A DNA stretch of 6,206 bases from Candidatus Parcubacteria bacterium (GTDB taxonomy: Bacteria > Patescibacteriota > Patescibacteriia > UBA1558 > GWA2-36-10), in the NCBI GenBank assembly GCA_023246135.1, contig JAHFJB010000029.1, positions 1 to 6,206 of the forward strand, in the 5' to 3' direction. Under the pieces are notes generated by a model. The model did not search any database. It saw only the letters and a list, made by a program, of their open reading frames with translations, and had not been told where the DNA came from. This document shows positions 1 to 3,839 of this stretch, in pieces (the stretch's first letter is position 1; the number at the start of each line of letters is the position of its first letter). Made by a program: the position numbers and the translations under genes.

Positions 1-722
1 GGTGTTGAGGTAGGAGTATTACTTGGTGGAGTAGTAGAAGGTGGGTTAGAGCTAGGAGGAGTAGTATTAACACCAAAGGTTCTAGAAGATACCTTTATTT
101 GACTAAGGTTTTGATTAGTAATACCTAAAGAAAGGTATCTCATTATCTGGTAAGCTGCGTCCCCATCTCTCATATAGTATCTCTTACCATCTTTAGGGTT
201 AAGATACCAAGCTTGGCCTTGTTTATCTACTTGAAGGAGTATATAGCCCTTTAATCTGTTAATTAGGGTTGTATCATAACTTAAAGTGCCTGTGCCTAGA
301 GGGTTATGGTTAGAGCTTATTTCTTGGCCATCAGAGAAAGAATCATTATCTGTATCTGCTTTGCTAGGGCTAGTACCTAGTCCTTCTTCTAGCCTATCTG
401 AGAGGCCATCATTATCTGTATCTTGGTCATTGAATCTTTGTTCTATACCTACTGGTATCTTAGCTAAATCTGCATCTGTAATACCTAAGGAGAGATATCT
501 CATTATTTGGTAGGCTACAGTGCCATTTTGCATGTATACCCTTTGACCATCTTTGGGTATGACATACCAAGCTTCACCATTATCCTCTACTTGAAGAAGT
601 ATATAGCCTTGAAGGCGAGTAGAGAGAGAAGGGGCTGCTAGAGCTTTGTTAGTAATATATATAGCTCCTGTTAGACTAAGGCTAAGGAAGAGCAATATGA
701 AAAATAGTTTATATTTAGACAT
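1..722 (-). CDS. Secreted repeat protein with Ca-binding (TSP3-like) segment, C-terminus cut by window edge
   Basis: Read from ATG at 722 down to base 1 (240 codons, no stop; the C-terminus lies outside the window). Residues 1-29 form a signal peptide: MSKYK, a Leu/Ile/Phe core, then a likely cut after ALA (29). Residues about 36-90 and 156-210 are two close copies of one domain: GYILLQV, GEAWYV or GQAWYL, PKDG, a Tyr-rich RVYM/RYYM, AYQIMRYLSLGIT. Between them (about 99-141) lie Asp-rich DTDNDGLSD and DTDNDSFSD motifs of the thrombospondin type 3 / Ca-binding kind. From about 219 a Pro/Ser/Thr linker begins, suggesting a further domain beyond the edge. It is exported, probably at the cell surface; exact function unknown. 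The same domain occurs in the carboxypeptidase gene starting at 5052. Nine of ten Arg codons are AGA/AGG, unlike the mainly CGN use in xthA. No Shine-Dalgarno site is seen before the ATG. Confidence 0.88.
   Translation of the reverse strand, partial: MSKYKLFFILLFLSLSLTGAIYITNKALAAPSLSTRLQGYILLQVEDNGEAWYVIPKDGQRVYMQNGTVAYQIMRYLSLGITDADLAKIPVGIEQRFNDQDTDNDGLSDRLEEGLGTSPSKADTDNDSFSDGQEISSNHNPLGTGTLSYDTTLINRLKGYILLQVDKQGQAWYLNPKDGKRYYMRDGDAAYQIMRYLSLGITNQNLSQIKVSSRTFGVNTTPPSSNPPSTTPPSNTPTST
93..257 (-). repeat. Second copy of the envelope repeat domain (residues about 156-210)
   Basis: In-gene protein repeat. It matches the copy at 453-617 residue for residue over GYILLQV, AW Y, PKDG, AYQIMRYLSLGIT, and also at DNA level over blocks such as ggctatatact and cttcaagtaga, so the duplication is fairly recent or kept homogeneous. 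Confidence 0.8.
453..617 (-). repeat. First copy of the envelope repeat domain (residues about 36-90)
   Basis: The partner of the copy at 93-257. The core order is hydrophobic GYILLQV, aromatic AWYV, turn PKDGQ, YM, then the helix-like AYQIMRYLSLG and the tail ADLAKIP. Related but more diverged copies occupy residues about 31-86 and 99-154 of the carboxypeptidase at 5052. Confidence 0.8.
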
Positions 723-749
723 ATACTTATATATTAATAATATAATACT

Positions 750-773
750 TTTGATATACTTAAGTATATCAAA
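750..773. promoter_or_regulatory. Perfect 24-bp palindrome at the xthA 3' end
   Basis: The arms TTTGATATAC / GTATATCAAA flank a central TTAA with no mismatch. The element covers the xthA stop codon (769-771) and ends 28 bases before the ATG of the minus-strand secreted protein gene. It could be a dimer-bound operator for that gene, or an AT-only hairpin separating the two genes. No clean T-run follows it, so a classical terminator is doubtful. One arm contains a TTGATA that could serve as a -35 box for the downstream gene, but the best -10 (TATTAT) is 19 bases away. Confidence 0.5.
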
Positions 774-1533
774 TTAATATCTCTATACCAACTGGGCAAT
801 GGTCTGAACCCATGACATTATCTAATATAAAGGCCTTGTCTACTTTTTTTAAAATTCTCTCAGACACACAAAAATAATCGATACGCCAGCCGATGTTTCT
901 AGGTCGGGCACCGCTCCGATAGCTCCACCAAGAATATTGAATCTTTTCTGAGTGTAATTCACGGAAAGTGTCTTTAAAACCACTCTTCAAAAACTTTGTC
1001 ATCCAAGACCGTTCCTCAACAGTAAAGCCAGGGCTACCAATATTATCTTTGGGGCGAGCTAAATCTATCTCTTCATGGGCCACATTGTAATCACCGCAAA
1101 CTATTAGTGATTTTTTGGTATTTAATTTTTTAAAATATTTTAAAAGTTGATCATTGAATTTCATCTTAAAACTCAAGCGCGAAAGTTCATGATTGGCATT
1201 GGGAAAATAAATATTGGCCAAATAATATTTACCAATATCTATAACCTGAACACGACCTTCATTGTCCCAATCTAATTTTGGCAGAGCCTTGACTCTTATC
1301 CCCTGCTTTACCAAAATAGCCGTACCACTATAACCCGGCCGCTCGGCAGAATTCCAATACTCCTCATAACTAGCAAAATCAAATTCAGTTTGGACCCGCT
1401 TGGCATCAGAAATTTTTATTTCCTGCAAACACAAAATATCTGGCTCTTGCTTTTTCAAAAAATCACCAAAACCTTTTTGACTAATAGCCCGGATGCCATT
1501 AACATTGAAAGATAATATTTGTAGCTTTTCCAT
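769..1533 (-). CDS. xthA: Exodeoxyribonuclease III (AP endonuclease, EEP superfamily)
   Basis: 254 residues, near the usual length (E. coli ExoIII is 268). Family role: Mg-dependent cutting 5' of abasic sites and 3'-5' trimming of duplex DNA in base excision repair, in the cytoplasm. The active-site blocks are in order: SFNVNGIRA with N10/N12, LQEIK with metal-binding E38, NIYFPNAN with Y109, CGDYNVAHEEIDLARP with D148 and N150, GWRIDYF with D219, and MGSDHCPV with D244-H245 at the C-terminus. All expected catalytic residues are present, so it should be active. The start at 1533 gives the normal N-terminus, with the motif beginning at residue 8. There is no Shine-Dalgarno site; a promoter -10 box ends six bases before the ATG. 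It is followed 46 bases later by the same-strand secreted protein gene. Confidence 0.96.
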   Translation of the reverse strand: MEKLQILSFNVNGIRAISQKGFGDFLKKQEPDILCLQEIKISDAKRVQTEFDFASYEEYWNSAERPGYSGTAILVKQGIRVKALPKLDWDNEGRVQVIDIGKYYLANIYFPNANHELSRLSFKMKFNDQLLKYFKKLNTKKSLIVCGDYNVAHEEIDLARPKDNIGSPGFTVEERSWMTKFLKSGFKDTFRELHSEKIQYSWWSYRSGARPRNIGWRIDYFCVSERILKKVDKAFILDNVMGSDHCPVGIEILI

Positions 1534-1539
1534 ATATAA

Positions 1540-1568
1540 ATTGTATCACTACTGATAAATAATCTCAA
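1540..1568 (-). promoter_or_regulatory. xthA promoter placing the mRNA start at the ATG
   Basis: On the minus strand, TTGAGA (1568-1563), a 17-base spacer and TACAAT (1545-1540) match the sigma70 layout. A start about seven bases downstream falls on or next to the A of the xthA ATG (1533), so the message would be leaderless. This fits the absence of a Shine-Dalgarno site. Confidence 0.6.
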
Positions 1569-1584
1569 AGTCAAAAAAATTGTA

Positions 1585-1622
1585 AATAAAAATAGAGCCG
1601 GCACGCTGATGCGCACCGGCTC
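1585..1622 (-). terminator. Rho-independent terminator of the zinc-ribbon gene
   Basis: The arms GAGCCGG and CCGGCTC (1595-1601 / 1616-1622), with an inner CGC/GCG pairing, form a strong GC hairpin. On the minus strand it is followed by TATTTTTATTT. A second hairpin (CCTGGC / GCCAGG, 1634-1639 / 1648-1653) lies between it and the stop codon. Confidence 0.78.
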
Positions 1623-1633
1623 CGAACTGACCA

Positions 1634-1653
1634 CCTGGCTACTTCTGGCCAGG
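1634..1653 (-). other. Hairpin directly after the zinc-ribbon stop codon
   Basis: The inverted repeat CCTGGC / GCCAGG with an eight-base loop starts right at the stop codon (1654-1656). It may block 3' decay of the short mRNA. It has no T-run of its own. Confidence 0.45.
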
Positions 1654-1947
1654 CTACGCGGCGGGCGGCGGACCGTCATCCTGCAATGAACGCGGCTTGG
1701 GGTACTCGAAGCAGCGGTAACACTGACCAGTCTTAGGGTTGACGTTGCCGTTGCAACTACAACGATCATTGCCCCAGAGGAAAGGTTCCTCTTTCTGAAC
1801 AGCCGACGTCGGCTCGACCAGGCACAGACCCGACGTCTCGACCCCGATGCTGTAATCGAACTTGCAGACTGAGCAGATGCCGGCCTCGTCTACGTAAGCG
1901 CCACAACGGGCGCAACGAGCACCGAACAAGGTGGGTTTTTTCGCCAT
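1654..1947 (-). CDS. Small double zinc-ribbon protein of unknown function, GC-rich gene
   Basis: 97 residues. Nine Cys are arranged as two metal-binding knuckle pairs: C12-x2-C15 with C25-x2-C28, and C63-x-C65 with C76-x2-C79, plus a lone C42. The first unit (CARCGAYVDEAGICSVC) is a typical rubredoxin-like zinc ribbon. The tail is Asp/Pro/Ala (DDGPPPAA). Such ribbons bind Zn and serve in nucleic-acid or protein contacts; the partner is unknown and I do not recognise the family. The gene is far richer in G+C than its neighbours, uses GC-ending codons, and has its own promoter (2014-2042), a real Shine-Dalgarno site GAAAGGA (1960-1954, six bases before ATG) and a terminator. This is unlike the leaderless genes around it and suggests foreign origin or special expression. 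The knuckle spacing and the signals argue that it is a true gene. Confidence 0.82.
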   Translation of the reverse strand: MAKKPTLFGARCARCGAYVDEAGICSVCKFDYSIGVETSGLCLVEPTSAVQKEEPFLWGNDRCSCNGNVNPKTGQCYRCFEYPKPRSLQDDGPPPAA

Positions 1948-1953
1948 ATCGAA

Positions 1954-1960
1954 TCCTTTC
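1954..1960 (-). promoter_or_regulatory. Shine-Dalgarno site of the zinc-ribbon gene
   Basis: GAAAGGA lies six bases before the ATG at 1947 and fixes this start. It is the only convincing ribosome binding site in the window. Confidence 0.75.
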
Positions 1961-1975
1961 GGCTAGACGATGAAT

Positions 1976-1991
1976 GTGGCAATCCTGCCAC
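1976..1991 (-). other. 5' leader hairpin of the zinc-ribbon mRNA
   Basis: A perfect 6-bp inverted repeat GTGGCA / TGCCAC with loop GGAT (mRNA sense) sits in the predicted leader, about 16 bases upstream of the Shine-Dalgarno site. It may stabilise the 5' end or bind a regulator. It is too small to call a known riboswitch. Confidence 0.5.
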
Positions 1992-2013
1992 TGGAGGGTG
2001 CATACTCAATATT

Positions 2014-2042
2014 CTTATACCCCAAAATCATATGTATGTCAA
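2014..2042 (-). promoter_or_regulatory. Promoter of the zinc-ribbon gene
   Basis: On the minus strand a perfect TTGACA (2042-2037), a 17-base spacer and TATAAG (2019-2014) give a near-consensus sigma70 promoter. The start near 2007 makes a leader of about 60 bases. Its -35 lies ten bases from the -35 of the opposite tRNA promoter. Confidence 0.75.
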
Positions 2043-2052
2043 TAATCAAACA

Positions 2053-2081
2053 TTGACGAAATATAAATTATGTTGTAAAAT
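2053..2081 (+). promoter_or_regulatory. Promoter of the tRNA operon
   Basis: TTGACG (2053-2058), a 17-base spacer and TAAAAT (2076-2081) match the sigma70 layout. The start falls near 2088, about 24 bases before tRNA-Leu. It is back to back with the zinc-ribbon promoter. Confidence 0.7.
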
Positions 2082-2111
2082 CATGCTTGTTTATTGTAAG
2101 CTGAAATATAG

Positions 2112-2198
2112 GGGCGTGTGGTGAAATTGGCAGACGCGCTGGACTCAAAATCCAGTGGCCGCAAGGCCGTGTGGGTTCAACTCCCTCCACGCCCACCA
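2112..2198 (+). tRNA. tRNA-Leu(CAA)
   Basis: Acceptor GGGCGTG / CACGCCC, anticodon stem CTGGA / TCCAG around loop CTCAAAA (anticodon CAA at 2146-2148), a long variable arm GGCC-GCAA-GGCC (type II, as expected for Leu), T-loop TTCAACT, discriminator A and encoded CCA (2196-2198). It reads UUG codons. One oddity is a T-T mismatch (2172 / 2186) in the T stem. First gene of the tRNA operon. Confidence 0.95.
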
Positions 2199-2217
2199 TC
2201 ATAACCTTTGCAACTTA

Positions 2218-2294
2218 GGGCCCATAGTTCAGTTGGCTAGAACGCTTCCATGGCATGGAAGAGGTCAGGAGTTCAAGTCTCCTTGGGTCCACCA
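2218..2294 (+). tRNA. tRNA-Ala(GGC)
   Basis: Acceptor GGGCCCA / TGGGTCC with the G3-U70 wobble pair (2220 / 2288) that is the alanine identity element. The anticodon stem CTTCC / GGAAG surrounds loop ATGGCAT (anticodon GGC at 2252-2254). T stem AGGAG / CTCCT, discriminator A, encoded CCA. Confidence 0.96.
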
Positions 2295-2320
2295 CATAAC
2301 ATAACCAAAATCAAAATTCA

Positions 2321-2397
2321 CGGGGTGTGGCGCAGTTGGCTAGCGCGCACGCATGGGGTGCGTGAGGCCGCGAGTTCAAGTCTCGCCACCCCGACCA
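2321..2397 (+). tRNA. tRNA-Pro(GGG)
   Basis: Acceptor CGGGGTG / CACCCCG with the C1-G72 pair typical of bacterial tRNA-Pro. The D stem is GCGC / GCGC, and the anticodon stem CACGC / GCGTG surrounds loop ATGGGGT (anticodon GGG at 2355-2357). T stem GCGAG / CTCGC, discriminator A, encoded CCA. Its last 11 bases recur exactly at 2483-2493. Confidence 0.96.
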
Positions 2398-2420
2398 ATA
2401 ATTTATTCAGGAGTTTATAG

Positions 2421-2493
2421 AGGGGTGTTGTAAGAGGTTTCCCGCGAAGCGGGACCCCGCCAAAGGCGGTGGCAAGTCCTCTCACCCCGACCA
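2421..2493 (+). other. 73-nt folded, CCA-ended tRNA-like element after tRNA-Pro
   Basis: GGGGTG (2422-2427) pairs with CACCCC (2483-2488), and AGAGG (2433-2437) pairs with CCTCT (2478-2482), with TTGTA bulged between. Inside are two tight hairpins: TCCCGC-GAA-GCGGGA (2440-2454) and CCGCC-AAA-GGCGG (2457-2469). The end CACCCCGACCA copies the tRNA-Pro 3' end, and the length is that of a tRNA. There is no anticodon loop and no TTCRANY T-loop, so it is not a working standard tRNA. It could be a decayed tRNA-Pro copy, a hairpin-repeat insertion, or a processing signal or small RNA. Confidence 0.6.
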
Positions 2494-2510
2494 TATTTAT
2501 TTTTTTATAA

Positions 2511-2586
2511 CGCGGGGTAGAGCAGTTGGCAGCTCGCCAGGCCCATAACCTGGAGGTCGCCGGTTCGAGTCCGGCCCCCGCTACCA
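2511..2586 (+). tRNA. Initiator tRNA-fMet(CAT) with unusual bases
   Basis: Starts CGCGGGG and pairs with CCCCGC, leaving C1 unpaired against U72 (2511 / 2582). The unpaired 1-72 position is the initiator mark; E. coli has C1-A72. D stem GAGC / GCTC gives A11-U24, another initiator mark. The anticodon stem CCAGG / CCTGG surrounds loop CCCATAA, anticodon CAT at 2544-2546. Position 33 is C (2543) instead of the almost universal U, and pair 29-41 is A-U instead of G-C of the usual three G-C pairs. T stem GCCGG / CCGGC, loop TTCGAGT, encoded CCA. Confidence 0.93.
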
Positions 2587-2675
2587 CTCGATTCACCTTT
2601 TGCTTCGCAAAATTCTCACTCGTGGTCTGCGGTGCTTATCAGCACCTCCGACCGATACTCTTCATAGAATCGAGT
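2586..2675 (+). repeat. Branched inverted-repeat element after fMet tRNA
   Basis: Nine-base outer arms ACTCGATTC (2586-2594) and GAATCGAGT (2667-2675) enclose two hairpins: TTTTGC-TTC-GCAAAA (2598-2612), and a nested one with GGTC / GACC outside and GGTGC / GCACC inside (2624-2653). The outer arm begins at the last base of the fMet CCA. It looks like a small mobile or dispersed repeat (MITE/REP-like) or a processing element of the tRNA transcript. No protein gene is supported here. Confidence 0.55.
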
Positions 2676-2705
2676 GTCCTGAGCGAACGGAGTGAGTCGA
2701 AGGGC
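2676..2705 (+). repeat. Dispersed-repeat-like motif (TGAGCGAAC...GTCGAAGG)
   Basis: The stretch with cores CCTGAGCGAACGG and GTGAGTCGAAGGG resembles a short interspersed sequence (of the kind CCTGAGCGAAGTCGAAGG) that I recall from many environmental bacterial genomes. It directly abuts the branched element to its left. The resemblance is from memory; no second copy lies in this window. Confidence 0.4.
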
Positions 2706-2747
2706 ATGAGATAGAAAGAACTAAGCGACATAAAAAATAAAATATAC

Positions 2748-2825
2748 GGCAGGGTAGCTCAGTCTGGTTAGAGCGTGGGACTCATAAGCCCGAGGTCGTG
2801 GGTTCGATCCCCACCCCTGCTACCA
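2748..2825 (+). tRNA. tRNA-Met(CAT), elongator (tRNA-Ile2 possible)
   Basis: Acceptor GGCAGGG / CCCTGCT with a G1-U72 wobble, D stem GCTC / GAGC, anticodon loop CTCATAA (CAT at 2783-2785), T stem GTGGG / CCCAC, loop TTCGATC, encoded CCA. The paired 1-72 position and pyrimidine 11 rule out the initiator. The anticodon stem TGGGA / GCCCG holds an A-G mismatch next to the loop and a T-G wobble at the far end. A CAT anticodon can also be an Ile tRNA whose C34 becomes lysidine; sequence alone does not settle this, but Met is favoured. Confidence 0.85.
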
Positions 2826-2832
2826 CTCAACT

Positions 2833-2870
2833 CCGCCAGCTGGCAGATTCAGATGACGGCCACTATCTGA
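2833..2870 (+). repeat. Short palindromes between tRNA-Met and the GIY-YIG gene
   Basis: A perfect 10-bp palindrome GCCAGCTGGC is followed by the stem TTCAGAT / ATCTGAA with a ten-base loop, ending just before the ATG at 2874. CCGCCAGCTGGC-type palindromes recur in CPR genomes as I remember them. The second hairpin could cover or expose the start codon of the next gene. Confidence 0.4.
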
Positions 2871-2873
2871 AAT

Positions 2874-3131
2874 ATGAAAAAACACTTCTTATACTTAGCA
2901 CGCTGTGCCGATAAAACAATTTATACCGGTTATACTACTAATTTAAAAGATAGAGAATATAAACATAATAGCGGGCAAGGATCTAAATATACAAAATACA
3001 GAAGACCAGTCGAAATAGTTTATTGGGAACAATTTGATACCAAAATAGAAGCAATGAAAAGGGAGGCCCAGATAAAATGCTGGAGTAAAATACAAAAAGA
3101 AAATTTAATAAAAAATTTTATTCCGGGATAG
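2874..3131 (+). CDS. GIY-YIG nuclease family protein (UPF0213/YhbQ type) inside the tRNA operon
   Basis: 85 residues, the normal size of single-domain UPF0213 proteins. The GIY-YIG pattern is FLYLARCADKTIYTGYT: YLA (7-9) stands for GIY and YTG (17-19) for YIG. Then come NLKDREYKHNSG with catalytic-type R27 and H31, GSKYTKYRRPVEIVYWE, and KREAQIK with metal-binding E64. All catalytic positions are filled, so a nuclease fold able to cut DNA is likely. The cellular role of this family is poorly known, and some members act on branched or damaged DNA. It has no Shine-Dalgarno site and depends on the tRNA promoter unless an unseen one exists. Its stop codon (3129-3131) is inside tRNA-Asn, a ten-base overlap, so tRNA processing would destroy the mRNA end. 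Gene call is firm; role is inferred. Confidence 0.88.
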   Translation: MKKHFLYLARCADKTIYTGYTTNLKDREYKHNSGQGSKYTKYRRPVEIVYWEQFDTKIEAMKREAQIKCWSKIQKENLIKNFIPG

Positions 3132-3196
3132 CTCAGTGGTAGAGCAGTTGGCTGTTAACCAATTGGTCGTGGGTTCGAATCCCCCTCCCGGAGCCA
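3122..3196 (+). tRNA. tRNA-Asn(GTT)
   Basis: Acceptor TCCGGGA / TCCCGGA fully paired, anticodon stem GTTGG / CCAAT with loop CTGTTAA (GTT at 3154-3156), discriminator G as in bacterial tRNA-Asn, encoded CCA (3194-3196). The T stem GTGGG / CCCCC has one T-C mismatch (3170 / 3184), at the same rung as the mismatch in tRNA-Leu. Its first ten bases double as the end of the GIY-YIG gene. Last gene of the tRNA operon. Confidence 0.95.
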
Positions 3197-3234
3197 AAAA
3201 AAATGAAGAGCAGTATGCTCGTCATTTTTTGTTT
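3197..3234 (+). terminator. Strong terminator of the tRNA operon
   Basis: AAAAAATGA (3198-3206) pairs with TCATTTTTT (3222-3230), and inside it GAGCA pairs with TGCTC around loop GTA, with one A-G mismatch. The T-run gives a rho-independent terminator. It starts right after the CCA of tRNA-Asn. The A-run on the other side would also allow it to act from the opposite strand. Confidence 0.88.
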
Positions 3235-3253
3235 ACTAAATTAATGCTATAAT
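3225..3253 (+). promoter_or_regulatory. Promoter of the DedA-glycosyltransferase operon
   Basis: A perfect TATAAT (3248-3253) with an extended -10 TG (3245-3246). At 17 bases upstream the only -35 candidate is the T-run of the tRNA terminator (3225-3230), so the extended -10 must carry the recognition. The start near 3260 leaves at most a few bases before the ATG at 3263. Confidence 0.68.
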
Positions 3254-3262
3254 AAGTACCGT

Positions 3263-3838
3263 ATGATTATAACACTTCAGCAAATTATACCCTGGTTTCT
3301 TAAGTATAAATACTTCATTATCTTCCCTTTGGCCGGCATTGAAGGGCCTATTATAACTATTATTGTTGGCTGGTTGGCCTCAACTGGTCATATTAATCTT
3401 TGGGGAGCTTATTTTGTATTAATTTGTGGTGACTTAACCAGTGACTGTTTTTATTATCTCTTGGGCCGTTTTGGATCCAAAGATACTGTACGTAAATATT
3501 CCAAATATATTGGTCTCAACCCCCAGAGTATACAAGCTTTGGAAAGTCATTTTCATAGGCGTCCGCATCGGACATTTATATTAGGGAAAATAGCTCATGG
3601 TGCCGGCACCATGGTATTATTTACAGCTGGGTTTATTAAATTGCCCTTTAGGAAATTCATCATGGCCAATATATTGCCAACAGTTATAAAATCATTTGTC
3701 TTAATACTAGTGGGTTATTATTTTGGTCGAGCTTATAAAGTTTTTGATTCGTATCTAAGCTATTTATCTATTGTAGTTTTGATTATTTTTATAACTGCCT
3801 ACATTATTTTTATTAAAAAATACCAAAAAATAAATTAG
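3263..3838 (+). CDS. DedA (VTT/SNARE-associated) family membrane protein
   Basis: 191 residues, near the usual 190-220. DedA marks: acidic E27 in AGIEGPIITIIVGWLA (re-entrant segment), G42, then GDLTSDCFYYLLGRFG (56-71) with the family GD...Y..GR pattern. The second half has GKIAHGAGTMVLFTAGFIKLPF (108-129) and the helix VGYYFG, then a C-terminal membrane helix (about 165-184) ending in KKYQKIN. Some DedA proteins carry undecaprenyl phosphate or phospholipids across the membrane. The usual Arg of the GRFxPGxR motif is not in its normal place (GKIAHGAG), so the substrate is uncertain. The stop is one base before the glycosyltransferase ATG, which implies joint expression and a lipid-linked glycan role. 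No Shine-Dalgarno site; near-leaderless start. Confidence 0.9.
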   Translation: MIITLQQIIPWFLKYKYFIIFPLAGIEGPIITIIVGWLASTGHINLWGAYFVLICGDLTSDCFYYLLGRFGSKDTVRKYSKYIGLNPQSIQALESHFHRRPHRTFILGKIAHGAGTMVLFTAGFIKLPFRKFIMANILPTVIKSFVLILVGYYFGRAYKVFDSYLSYLSIVVLIIFITAYIIFIKKYQKIN

Positions 3839-3839
3839 T

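Noticed and set aside
286..513. Plus-strand open frame of 75 codons
   Set aside because: Antisense to the secreted repeat protein, whose signal peptide, repeats and DTDND motifs are clear in the other strand; Ser/Leu-rich with no start signal.
93..617. Possible CRISPR-like array from the spaced repeats at the left edge
   Set aside because: The two repeats are in-frame protein domain copies 165 bases long with substitutions at wobble positions, not short identical repeats with spacers.
1455..1769. Minus-strand open frame of 104 codons
   Set aside because: It overlaps both the zinc-ribbon gene and xthA in another frame and runs through the terminator hairpin; the sequence has no recognisable domain.
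2421..2493. Calling the folded element a functional tRNA
   Set aside because: No T-loop consensus, no seven-base anticodon loop with T33 and no D arm can be placed, although length and CCA end match.
2318..2596. Minus-strand open frame of 92 codons with phrases like GAGLEPATSRL
   Set aside because: It is the reverse complement of tRNA-Pro, the folded element and tRNA-fMet; this peptide pattern is a well-known false gene made from tRNAs.
2526..2714. Plus-strand open frame of 62 codons
   Set aside because: It starts inside the fMet tRNA and runs through the repeat element; AGSSPAPATT is a typical tRNA-derived false translation.
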